Assembly (NCBI GenBank): GCA_045542735.1 | Contig: JAZQLQ010000008.1 | Span: 165,449-229,448, forward strand | Reading direction: 5' to 3' | From: UBA2882 sp045542735 | GTDB taxonomy: Bacteria; Bacillota; Clostridia; Lachnospirales; Lachnospiraceae | DNA length: 64,000 nt | Shown: piece after piece, positions 27,055 through 35,078 of the stretch | Layout of the letters: each line of letters starts with the position of its first letter | Numbering within the stretch: the stretch's first letter is position 1 | The notes under the pieces: model-generated | What the model saw: only the letters and a program-made list of their open reading frames with translations | Database searches by the model: none | What the model was told of the DNA's origin: nothing | Made by a program: the position numbers and the translations under genes

Positions 27055-28436
27055 AATAAAGCGCCCCGTTTCTTTAATTCTGATACAAATGCATCTTCAT
27101 ATGCCTGTGGCAGTAAATGCTCTTTGTCATAAAAACTGAAATAGCTCTCACATACCGGTAAATTTTGCTCATACAAATCCAAGGCTTTGTAATAATTAAA
27201 TAAATATGGAAGCTCTTTTCCTTCGGCATAATCACGGATTGTCAAGGTAATAGCCGCATTAATCTCATCTCTGCTTCCCACACATTCAAAAGGTTTTTCC
27301 TCTGACAAACCAATTAACTGTGTAAAATACTCTTTCATTTCCGGATTATTTGCCATGTCTGTTCCAAAAATCCCAATCAAACGTTCTTGTGACAAAAACG
27401 GAGATAAAATCAACCAGACAAATAAACATTTAGGACATTTTCCACACCAGATGTTTTCTTTGCTTCCTGCATTGCAGCTCTTGAACACATCGTGATAAGG
27501 CTTCAATGTGGCAAAATATGCAGCAATCTGAAACTCACTCAAAGGACGAAGCAAGCTAAAATAGTAGGTCCCGCTTGCAAGATACTGCTTTTCATACTCA
27601 TGAAAATCCTTTTCAAACTGAAAGCTCTTGGAATATTGATGGTTTACATAACTACCTTTCACTGTACTTTCGTTTGCACTGGACTCATTGGATAACACTA
27701 TATAGGTCAAATCATGCAAATATGCGGTAATGGTAGCAGAAAAAGCCACAATCGCAGAAAACGGGGTATGACCGTTTAAGTATCCCTCTTTATTGAGGCG
27801 AAGCATATTGGCATCCAAGGTTCTTTTCACTGCCAGGATGCGCTCTTCCCCATAACCCGCTGCCGCTGCCGAATCCAAGGTAGCACCTCTGGGATTAATA
27901 ATATAGCAGAAGTTCTTACCTTCATCCTGCCCCATAGCCTTTAGCAACTCTAAGGAAACCGATGAATCCTTTCCTCCGCCAACAGGTATCAGACAGCCGG
28001 CATCTGCGTCAATGGCTGCTTCTCCCTCCGGCATAAACGTCTCTGACTCTGCAAGGATTGTCATGAAATCCTCCTCATTTTCCTCAATTCCATTGGTATA
28101 ATAAAATTCACCCAAGCCATTGAAATACAAGGATTTCCACCATGCAATCTGCTCCTTGGTAAGGCCATAAGGCTCAATCACAACCTCAGGCGGACATGTA
28201 ATCTTCCAATAACTGATTAACTCCACCATACCCAAGGAAAAAACCATATTGAGAAATTTTTCATCTTCCCCTATGTTTTCTTTATCACAAGGAATTTCCC
28301 ATGTGGGTGCAAAAGATGAAAGACCCGGTATTTCAAAGTCATAGGTAATACAAACCTTTCCGGGCTCTTCTGTCACTTCAAAGCCGCGATATATAAACTG
28401 TTTATACTGCTTTCGCAATGATTCATAGGTTTTCAT
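27051..28436 (-). CDS. murL: UDP-MurNAc-L-Ala-L-Glu epimerase
   Basis: A 461-residue protein of the MurL family, which inverts the terminal L-Glu of UDP-MurNAc-L-Ala-L-Glu to D-Glu in an ATP-dependent step. A PP-loop-like motif PVGGGKDSSVS is at about 151-161. The family Cys cluster ENIWCGKCPKC is at about 327-337, with a further Cys at 321. The annotated start is the ATG at 28436, preceded by GGAG; the frame extends to 28574 but that segment has no such site and overlaps the promoter. It is followed at once by a Mur ligase gene with overlapping stop and start, exactly the MurL-MurD2 arrangement. Confidence 0.82.
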   Translation of the reverse strand: MKTYESLRKQYKQFIYRGFEVTEEPGKVCITYDFEIPGLSSFAPTWEIPCDKENIGEDEKFLNMVFSLGMVELISYWKITCPPEVVIEPYGLTKEQIAWWKSLYFNGLGEFYYTNGIEENEEDFMTILAESETFMPEGEAAIDADAGCLIPVGGGKDSSVSLELLKAMGQDEGKNFCYIINPRGATLDSAAAAGYGEERILAVKRTLDANMLRLNKEGYLNGHTPFSAIVAFSATITAYLHDLTYIVLSNESSANESTVKGSYVNHQYSKSFQFEKDFHEYEKQYLASGTYYFSLLRPLSEFQIAAYFATLKPYHDVFKSCNAGSKENIWCGKCPKCLFVWLILSPFLSQERLIGIFGTDMANNPEMKEYFTQLIGLSEEKPFECVGSRDEINAAITLTIRDYAEGKELPYLFNYYKALDLYEQNLPVCESYFSFYDKEHLLPQAYEDAFVSELKKRGALL

Positions 28437-28469
28437 ACACTTTCTCCAATATACATAATAATTCAATTT

Positions 28470-28498
28470 ATTATATCTCAAAACGCTTGTAAAAACAA
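28470..28498 (-). promoter_or_regulatory. Promoter of murL-murD
   Basis: On the minus strand TTGTTT (28493-28498) and a perfect TATAAT (28470-28475) are 17 bases apart, leaving a leader of about 27 bases before the murL ATG. Confidence 0.7.
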
Positions 28499-28541
28499 TG
28501 AAATACCAGCGTGTTTTGTATTTCCTTTTACGCAAATATAA

Positions 28542-28550
28542 TGTTATAAT
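28542..28550 (+). promoter_or_regulatory. Extended -10 promoter of the AraC-family gene
   Basis: TGT-TATAAT on the plus strand is a perfect extended -10, with no clear -35. It faces the murL promoter, so the 159-base gap 28437-28595 is a divergent control region. Confidence 0.6.
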
Positions 28551-28595
28551 TATCAATATCATTTTATCTTGCATTTTTAGGAGAGAAACAAAATT

Positions 28596-29558
28596 ATGAA
28601 CTATACAAGCACTGACGATCCAATAACATCAATCATCGTAGGCGAAAATCTCAAAGAGCTGCGCGATCACGGTGATTTGGAATATCCTCTGGGCGTATAT
28701 GAGGACGATATCAGAAATATACACATGAAGACCATCCGCTGGCACTGGCACGACGAATTAGAATTTATCCTTGTCCGGGACGGAAGCGGCGACTTCTATG
28801 TCAGCGATGACTGTTATACACTCACTGCCGGCCAGGGCATTTTTATCAATCAAGGAACCCTGCATTCAGCGCATATAACCCCGGGATATGACAATTGTCA
28901 CTATAACGCCGTTGTATTTCATCCCACAATCTTATTTTCCCACGGGCAAGCCAAATTGTGTTCTGTATATTTACAACCAATTTTATCTGATTCCACCATG
29001 CCTGCTTTGCCTTTAACCGGTGCCACCCATTGGGAGCAGTCACTTTTGGATCTATTTGACAACATTATCCAAATGAATATAGAAAAACAATTTTGTTACG
29101 AACTCTATACCAAACAATATATGTTACAAATCTGGATACATTTACTGGAATTGAAGGCCAACAACCAAAAGACTCCTGCTCCGGAGCATCATAGTCCCAG
29201 GGTAAGTATGGATGAAATACGTGCCAAAGAAGCAATCCGCTACATCGAGGAACACTACACCGAAACCATCACATTGGATGATATTGCTGCATCTATCCAC
29301 GTAAGTAAAAGCGAATGTTGCCGATGTATCCGCCGTTGTATGAAAATGACCCCCTTTGAATACCTGATGAAATACCGTATCTATGTAGCAGCCGGCATCT
29401 TAAGTTCCGGAGACTTTAATGATTCTATGGCTGTATTAGCGTCACAGGTCGGATTTAACAGCAGTAGTTATTTCAATAAATTATTTCATAAATATATGAA
29501 TTGTACACCTACCCAATACAAAGCCAAACAATTGGTGACACTAGGAACAAAAAAATAG
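28596..29558 (+). CDS. AraC-family transcription regulator
   Basis: A 320-residue regulator with an N-terminal cupin-type ligand domain (about 40-150; histidines in IRWHWHDELEFILV and GTLHSAHI) and a C-terminal double helix-turn-helix (about 215-315; SKSECCRCIRRCMKMTPFEY and QVGFNSSSYFNKLFHKYMN split in the sequence as QVGFNSSSYF and NKLFHKYMNC). It is one of few plus-strand genes. An AGGAGAG site lies 12 bases before the ATG. The ligand is unknown, and the divergent murL operon is a possible target. Confidence 0.93.
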   Translation: MNYTSTDDPITSIIVGENLKELRDHGDLEYPLGVYEDDIRNIHMKTIRWHWHDELEFILVRDGSGDFYVSDDCYTLTAGQGIFINQGTLHSAHITPGYDNCHYNAVVFHPTILFSHGQAKLCSVYLQPILSDSTMPALPLTGATHWEQSLLDLFDNIIQMNIEKQFCYELYTKQYMLQIWIHLLELKANNQKTPAPEHHSPRVSMDEIRAKEAIRYIEEHYTETITLDDIAASIHVSKSECCRCIRRCMKMTPFEYLMKYRIYVAAGILSSGDFNDSMAVLASQVGFNSSSYFNKLFHKYMNCTPTQYKAKQLVTLGTKK

Positions 29559-29560
29559 AA

Positions 29561-29600
29561 AAAAGGCGAGAAACTTTCAGTTATGAAATTCTCGCCTTTT
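29561..29600. terminator. Bidirectional terminator between araC-type and surface-protein genes
   Basis: A perfect 12-bp stem AAAAGGCGAGAA (29561-29572) and TTCTCGCCTTTT (29589-29600) with A and T runs on its flanks. It ends the AraC-type gene on the plus strand and the exosortase cluster on the minus strand. Confidence 0.88.
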
Positions 29601-29602
29601 GC

Positions 29603-31300
29603 TTATTTAATTTTTTTAAGCATCACTAACATCATGCCACACAGAGATAGCAACAGCATCCATGTCCATCCTACAGGATTGGCCATATCGGCAGTTAACG
29701 GTATATTGTGATGGGGTGTTGAATTTGTCTGTCCCGCTTCACCCTGTCCACTTGCCCCCGAATCACCTTGATCATTTGTTATATCAAATAAGATATAGGG
29801 CGAAAAATGTCTTAGTTTTAATGTAGCAAACGCATCATTTCCATCCGGGAACTCTCTATCTGCAGAAGACACGGATATCGCTTCATCAACATTTTGACTA
29901 ATATAACAACTCTTTGTGTCTTCTTTATCCCAATCGTCTCCCAATTGGATATACAACGGAACTTCGCCTGCAAGTTCTGTATACTCCGTACCATCCGGCA
30001 TGGTAACTCCAACTAAAAAGATCCAACTTTTGTTATCTTCGATTTTATTTTTATGTATATCATCCAACTGTCCGTAATAATAATCCCATTCTGTCCGGTT
30101 ATCACTTGCATGAATCCATTTTACCCAAAAACGGGAACCGGATGGAAATAGACCCGCAGAATTATCCAACGCATACCATGCAGATGTTCCTGCCGCTTCT
30201 TCTTTCAACCATATAACGTCCGTGCCGGTCACTTCTGCTGATGTGGTTCCGTCTGGAGCTACATAATTGGTTACTCCGCCATTTACCACCGGTGTTCCCC
30301 ATGACGCTTTATGATCCACCACCGATAAGATCATTATAATGTCATTAGGCTCTTCATTCCCTTCTGCATCTATGTAGGAATACCCTAAAGGATTATATTG
30401 AATGCTCACTTCATAATTGCCGTAATCAAGCGCGGAAAATGCCGATGGATAAAAAGTAATCATACCATCATCAGTTACATCACAATCAACACCATTACTT
30501 AAAGACCTATCTCCGATCCAAATCTCTTTAATGGTATTGTCGTTGGGAAAAACATTAACTTCAACCCACTGGCTAGAATCTTTCGCATAGGTTAGTTCTG
30601 TGGTTGTCGCCTGTGCATCCTCATAAAAAACCATGCCCTCGGTGCTGATTACCTTCTGATTTCCAACCTGATCTGTTAAGCGGACATATACATAATTGAT
30701 ACCACTCATTTCACATTCAATTTTACCTTCTGCACATGTCACATATCCGGTATGGTTACTTGCCGCCGCACTATCTAACGGAGTATCCGAAATCAGATAT
30801 TCTATGCTTTTCACTCCGCTATCAGTATCAATTCCTGTAACCGTAAATGTTTTTTGCGATTTAAAAAACAATTCCTCTGTAGGGTTTGTGACAAAATCAG
30901 AAAACTCTCGATTGGTTCCGTCTATCTTAATAGTACCTGCAGGCTGGGTACTATCCCACTTAAACTGAAACAAATCTGCAACAGTAACCGTTAAAACTTC
31001 GCCACTACCATTTTTTAAATAAATCTCGGCAGGTACTGAACCCTCTGATACAGCTATTTCCGCTCCATATGTACCATCTTTAACTGTGGAAATAGTATAA
31101 TTATCAGGTGCTTTAATAGTACAGGAACCACCGGCCTTCATCCAATATGTTGTCCCCTCATCCGTTACATCTGTATAATCCTGTCCATCAATTATATAAG
31201 CAGAAGCCGGAACATCTGCCGCATAAATCTCTTTTTGACCAAGTAAAAAACAAATGATGCAACCAACTGCAAGCACAACACGCTTTTTAATTCTTCTCAT
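29603..31300 (-). CDS. Large secreted protein with C-terminal membrane anchor
   Basis: A 565-residue protein with a Sec signal (MRRIKKRVVLAVGCIICFLL, cleavage likely after EIYA) and a C-terminal hydrophobic segment ending in Lys residues (VMLKKIK). Before that anchor is IPLTADMANPVGW, which resembles the SPKTGD-type sorting signals of Clostridia but is not a clean LPxTG. The mature part is beta-rich, with repeats that look Ig-like or fibronectin-like (for example the GVKSIEYLISD and NYVYVRLTDQVGNQ stretch). It overlaps the upstream DUF2156-type gene by 14 bases and is the last gene of the exosortase cluster. Adhesion or surface-layer roles are only inferred. Confidence 0.8.
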   Translation of the reverse strand: MRRIKKRVVLAVGCIICFLLGQKEIYAADVPASAYIIDGQDYTDVTDEGTTYWMKAGGSCTIKAPDNYTISTVKDGTYGAEIAVSEGSVPAEIYLKNGSGEVLTVTVADLFQFKWDSTQPAGTIKIDGTNREFSDFVTNPTEELFFKSQKTFTVTGIDTDSGVKSIEYLISDTPLDSAAASNHTGYVTCAEGKIECEMSGINYVYVRLTDQVGNQKVISTEGMVFYEDAQATTTELTYAKDSSQWVEVNVFPNDNTIKEIWIGDRSLSNGVDCDVTDDGMITFYPSAFSALDYGNYEVSIQYNPLGYSYIDAEGNEEPNDIIMILSVVDHKASWGTPVVNGGVTNYVAPDGTTSAEVTGTDVIWLKEEAAGTSAWYALDNSAGLFPSGSRFWVKWIHASDNRTEWDYYYGQLDDIHKNKIEDNKSWIFLVGVTMPDGTEYTELAGEVPLYIQLGDDWDKEDTKSCYISQNVDEAISVSSADREFPDGNDAFATLKLRHFSPYILFDITNDQGDSGASGQGEAGQTNSTPHHNIPLTADMANPVGWTWMLLLSLCGMMLVMLKKIK

Positions 31301-32207
31301 AATCCACCCTTCCTTCTTTCAACGTCACAATTCCTTTTTCCTGCATAAACACAGGATAGTAAGACATCTTTGCCTTGCGCAGTCCCTCAGCTCCCGTATC
31401 CTCTTCTCTGTTGATATAAGGATAGTTTGCTGCTTCATGCAAGACAAATTGCTGATTAATCATAGGATAAGCTCCCTGAATATCTGCATATGCTTTTTCA
31501 ATATGGACCACATAGGTATCATCACACAGAGGCTCTCCGATACTAAAGGCAACCACTTTACCGGCTGCACGGATTAAGCCACCGGTCAATCCCAAAGCTT
31601 CCAGATTTTGCAACGCCCGAAGAGTTACGCAAAACTCTTTCTGCTTATCCGGATCTTCATCACATCCGTTTTGTATCCGCCATTCTTCTGCCATCCCAAG
31701 ACATTCTTCTTTATTGGCATCCGTAATAGATTCATAACAATAGTCCGGATAATTTTTGATAAAATTGTTGATATGATTTCTCTTTCCGTGCAATTTCTTG
31801 CCGGATAAGGAAATCAATTTTTCCGATTCATAGATATAATCAGCTGCATCTCTTACATATTCTATGCTGAATTTATTGGGATAATTTGCTTGAAGCCACC
31901 GGAATTGCTCCGTTGTGACCATATGCATACAAAAGGGCTTGTCCTGTTCCTTAAAATAATCAAGCAAGGCATCAACAGCCTCTTTTACCCTATCTTTTCC
32001 AAGCGGGAAACTGACACTTAACTGATCCCTGCCCGATTTAAAAACAAGACAATCCTCTATAATACTGTATTTGGTTTTATAAAAAGGAGCCCAAAGCAAG
32101 TTATTGGCAAAGGAATGCTCACAACTTCTGGACTGCTCTTTTTTATAGTATTCTCTAAAAATCGCTTCTTCTGCTTCCGTAATATCGTTCCAAATAATTT
32201 CTGACAT
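31287..32207 (-). CDS. DUF2156/LPG-synthase-C-like protein
   Basis: A 306-residue cytoplasmic protein related to the catalytic domain of aminoacyl-phosphatidylglycerol synthases (DUF2156, a GNAT-like fold). Typical segments are KLHGKRNHINNFIKNYP, GLIRAAGKVVAFSIGEP and HIEKAYADIQGAYPMINQQF (split: HIEKAYADIQ, GAYPMINQQF). No membrane domain is fused, unlike MprF. The start at 32207 follows AAGGA and was preferred over an upstream codon. It lies within the exosortase cluster, so it may act on a lipid or peptide there. Confidence 0.8.
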   Translation of the reverse strand: MSEIIWNDITEAEEAIFREYYKKEQSRSCEHSFANNLLWAPFYKTKYSIIEDCLVFKSGRDQLSVSFPLGKDRVKEAVDALLDYFKEQDKPFCMHMVTTEQFRWLQANYPNKFSIEYVRDAADYIYESEKLISLSGKKLHGKRNHINNFIKNYPDYCYESITDANKEECLGMAEEWRIQNGCDEDPDKQKEFCVTLRALQNLEALGLTGGLIRAAGKVVAFSIGEPLCDDTYVVHIEKAYADIQGAYPMINQQFVLHEAANYPYINREEDTGAEGLRKAKMSYYPVFMQEKGIVTLKEGRVDYEKN

Positions 32208-32245
32208 GATATTGAATCCTTCTTTGATTTTGTTCCCCCAAAATC

Positions 32246-32536
32246 CTATTGGCAACCTGCGTTCCCCGCATCCTCCAACACATCAAAAGAATCCCCTTTT
32301 GCCCAAGGACTTCCCACATCGCATCTGCCGTGATGATATGCCTTGGCGCTTTTTCCTGCTGATACTTCATCCGACACCTGCACATTTAATCGGCTGATAT
32401 CAGAATTACCGAATTTTTCCAAAATTGCCAACATATTGGCAATATCTTCATCACTAATCTCGTCTTTCTTTTTCTGCTTTTTGTCTTCAGCCAGTAAATC
32501 CATAATAAATACCGGCTCTTCCTTTTGATAACCCAT
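32246..32536 (-). CDS. Small charged protein of unknown function in the XrtG cluster
   Basis: A 96-residue protein. Its first half is acidic and lysine-rich with a predicted helix (SDEDIANMLAILEKFG). Its second half contains SAKAYHHGRCDVGSPWAKG with Cys72, and a second Cys95 near the C-terminus. There is no signal peptide. It begins two bases after the stop of the GT2/GtrA gene and is therefore translated with it. I do not recognise a family; the Cys- and Gly-rich tail could be a modified peptide region or a metal/protein-binding tail. Confidence 0.7.
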   Translation of the reverse strand: MGYQKEEPVFIMDLLAEDKKQKKKDEISDEDIANMLAILEKFGNSDISRLNVQVSDEVSAGKSAKAYHHGRCDVGSPWAKGDSFDVLEDAGNAGCQ

Positions 32537-32538
32537 GT

Positions 32539-33600
32539 TTATTTGCCTTTCTTTTTAAATACCCATTCCCGTTGAATCTGAAAACTAATGACAAACAACA
32601 GACAGTCTACAACTACCTTTATCAAGGTCTCATTGCCGCCAAGCAAACGGAATACCACCATGACTCCCACTGCGGATAAGGCCATCTGTATCACTGCCAA
32701 AATATAATATTTTACCATGGTTGCAGTCAGGTTATCATCGCTTTTAAACACACTTTGTCTGTTGACAAAGAAGTTGTACAGGGATGATATGACTCTCGCA
32801 ATCACCGTACTGATAACAATATAATACCCCGGAAACATATCTTTTAACACAAGAGTTCCCACTGTAAAGATTCCCAAATCAATCACAGAAGATGACAAGG
32901 ATGCTGCAATGAATTTGAAAAACAGACCGTAAATCTTCACAGAATCCTGAAATGGTCTAAAGTGGGTACTTTTATTATTCTCATAATAAATCGTTTCTAT
33001 AGACACTTCTTTGATGGCAATGCTTTCTTCCTTGCAACACAAAAGCATATTGGTCTCATATTCAAACCGTTCTCCGGTGACTTTCAAAAACTTCTCCATT
33101 AAATCTTTGGACATAGCGCGCAGTCCGGTCTGTGTGTCGGAAACTGCAATACCCACCAATAGTTTCATGACCTTAGAGGTCATGATATTGCCAAAACTGC
33201 TTTTAAAGGGCACATTATCCTGTTTAAAATTGCGACATCCCAAGATTAGGCAATCCGGTTTTTCCGCCAAAGCTTCACAGCAACGGATGATATCTTTTAC
33301 TGCATGTTGTCCATCCGAATCGATGGTCACTGCGCCGATACATTCCTGCCATTGCTCCAAAATAAAATTAAAAGCTGTTTTTAAAGCACGGCCTTTTCCC
33401 TGATTAATCACGTGGCGGACAACTGTAGCACCCAATTCCTTAGTCCTGTCAAAGAATCCGTCATACTCCGCACTACTGCCGTCATTGACAACCAATATAT
33501 GTAAAAATCCGTGTCCCTTTAATTCTTCCACCAAAGTCACAAGACGCTCATCCGGTGAAAGACTGGGGATAATTACTCCGATTTTTTCTCTATAGCTCAT
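32539..33600 (-). CDS. Glycosyltransferase family 2 with C-terminal GtrA domain
   Basis: A 353-residue bifunctional membrane protein. The first 230 residues are a DPM1-like GT2 domain (IGVIIPSLSPDE, VVNDGSS, TIDSDGQH with the metal-binding Asp residues). The last 120 residues form four GtrA helices (LYNFFVNRQSVFK). Such proteins make polyprenyl-phosphate sugars and help flip them. GAGGAG precedes the ATG. It is within the XrtG cluster, two bases before the small charged protein gene. Confidence 0.93.
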   Translation of the reverse strand: MSYREKIGVIIPSLSPDERLVTLVEELKGHGFLHILVVNDGSSAEYDGFFDRTKELGATVVRHVINQGKGRALKTAFNFILEQWQECIGAVTIDSDGQHAVKDIIRCCEALAEKPDCLILGCRNFKQDNVPFKSSFGNIMTSKVMKLLVGIAVSDTQTGLRAMSKDLMEKFLKVTGERFEYETNMLLCCKEESIAIKEVSIETIYYENNKSTHFRPFQDSVKIYGLFFKFIAASLSSSVIDLGIFTVGTLVLKDMFPGYYIVISTVIARVISSLYNFFVNRQSVFKSDDNLTATMVKYYILAVIQMALSAVGVMVVFRLLGGNETLIKVVVDCLLFVISFQIQREWVFKKKGK

Positions 33601-33603
33601 AGA

Positions 33604-34041
33604 CTACTCCTCATGAAAAGCACTATCGATAATATCTGTAACAATATTTTTCTGTTGCAAATCATTGACAATGTTGTTTTCCACTCTGCTGATTACATAG
33701 GACCTGGTCGGTGTCTCACTTACTTCAATATAAAACACAATCCATCCCAAGGGCTCCAGCAGCATTTCCATCTGCTCCAAAAAGTAAGACGTAATATTTT
33801 CCAAAGTAGGATTCATAGCATCAAAGGGCTCAAAATCATTGATATAACGGTTTTGAAATTTACCCAAAAACTCTTCGATGGTCTTTTCCACTTCCGTAAA
33901 CATCACAAACTCTTTTTGGCTCTTAATGGTACGAATCATAATCTCCCATGTATGGGGATGGGACGCTCCCAGATTACCATCAATGTAAATGGCATGACTG
34001 GCATTCAGATAAAAGTTAAATTTGTATTGACTGTATCTCAT
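33604..34041 (-). CDS. QueD-like (6-pyruvoyl-tetrahydropterin-synthase-related) protein
   Basis: A 145-residue single-domain protein of the PTPS/QueD fold. The putative zinc histidines are in NASHAIYI and SHPHTWEI, and the later ENITSYFLEQMEMLL helix fits the T-fold. True QueD needs a Cys and a further His that are not obvious, so its activity may differ. It overlaps the next gene by four bases (ATGA). Together with the N-terminus of the largest gene in the cluster it gives two related domains in one operon. Confidence 0.8.
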   Translation of the reverse strand: MRYSQYKFNFYLNASHAIYIDGNLGASHPHTWEIMIRTIKSQKEFVMFTEVEKTIEEFLGKFQNRYINDFEPFDAMNPTLENITSYFLEQMEMLLEPLGWIVFYIEVSETPTRSYVISRVENNIVNDLQQKNIVTDIIDSAFHEE

Positions 34042-35078
34042 CTATATCCACCACTGTAAAATTTTTCAATCGAAATCGCTACATCCTTCACATCACTACG
34101 AAACATCTTCTGGTATTCCAGCAAAAACTGCTTAATAAAATTACTTGCACCGTCTTCATCAGTATTTAATAAAATCACCAAAAACTCTGCCTCGTTCCAC
34201 AAACAACAAATACTTTTGTTTACCTTCATGCGCTCTAACAGCACACTGAGCCGCACATAAGCCTGTGGCTCTGCTTTCTCCAAGGTAATGCGGACTTTGT
34301 AGCACCTTTCTTTTTGCTCCGGTGTCAATTGTCCCATAACCTTCGCCACCACTTCTTTGTTGCAGAATCCGTTTTCTCTTTGATAGTCCATACCGCTTTG
34401 AGCCTCCAGACGATCACCCAGACGCTCAATCAATCTACGGTTTTCTGTCAGCTGTGTAGTCAGTTTCTGTTCCATCAATGCGTTCTCTTTTTCTCTGTGT
34501 GATAAAAAGATAATGCTGACAATAAAGGCAATGGAAAACAATGCCATATACAAAAAGGAATGCTGTAACAATACATCAAAATCCCCACCTGCAATAAGAT
34601 ACTCTTTATTAACACAGATACCTACCATGAGCATCCCTGCATCCATCTCTTCGTTATGACAAATCATATACCACTCCCCACCGTTAAAATAGGCCGGGTA
34701 GACCGCTCCACCTTTGATGCTTTCCATACGTTGATCTTTAATCCCAAAATAAGCACGCACACCGGTTTCTTTCAGATTTTTGGTCATATTGTCATCGCGT
34801 ACGAACACCAATTGTCCGTCCTTAGCAACAAAGCAATAATCGCTGGCAGAAGTCGGATACTCCTCTTGGATATAGGCAATCAGCCCATCCGCATCATAGT
34901 CTCCGCTCCGCACCATGGACTGTAAATAACTCTCCTTCTCGCTGCATATCTGTGCCAAATTAGTCTCCCTGCATTGAACCACATCAAAAACCAATAAACC
35001 GATACAGAGAATTGACAATGCAACGGACATAATAATCAAATATTTACTTGGTCTGTTCTTTTTCTTCTTCTGATTCAT
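34038..35078 (-). CDS. Membrane sensor with degenerate GGDEF-like domain
   Basis: A 346-residue protein. Membrane helices are at about 13-33 and 180-200, with an extracellular Cache-like domain between them. A coiled coil (about 205-245) leads to a C-terminal region of about 90 residues. In it LWNEAEFLVILLNTDE and DVAISIEKFYSG correspond in position to the GGDEF and following strands of diguanylate cyclases, but the GGDEF residues are WNEAEF. It probably binds or signals rather than making c-di-GMP. The gene overlaps its neighbours on both sides. Confidence 0.7.
   Translation of the reverse strand: MNQKKKKNRPSKYLIIMSVALSILCIGLLVFDVVQCRETNLAQICSEKESYLQSMVRSGDYDADGLIAYIQEEYPTSASDYCFVAKDGQLVFVRDDNMTKNLKETGVRAYFGIKDQRMESIKGGAVYPAYFNGGEWYMICHNEEMDAGMLMVGICVNKEYLIAGGDFDVLLQHSFLYMALFSIAFIVSIIFLSHREKENALMEQKLTTQLTENRRLIERLGDRLEAQSGMDYQRENGFCNKEVVAKVMGQLTPEQKERCYKVRITLEKAEPQAYVRLSVLLERMKVNKSICCLWNEAEFLVILLNTDEDGASNFIKQFLLEYQKMFRSDVKDVAISIEKFYSGGYR

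Noticed and set aside
29029..29601. Possible CRISPR-like or mobile repeat near the AraC gene end
   Set aside because: Only a single bidirectional terminator hairpin is present; there are no spacers or repeats.
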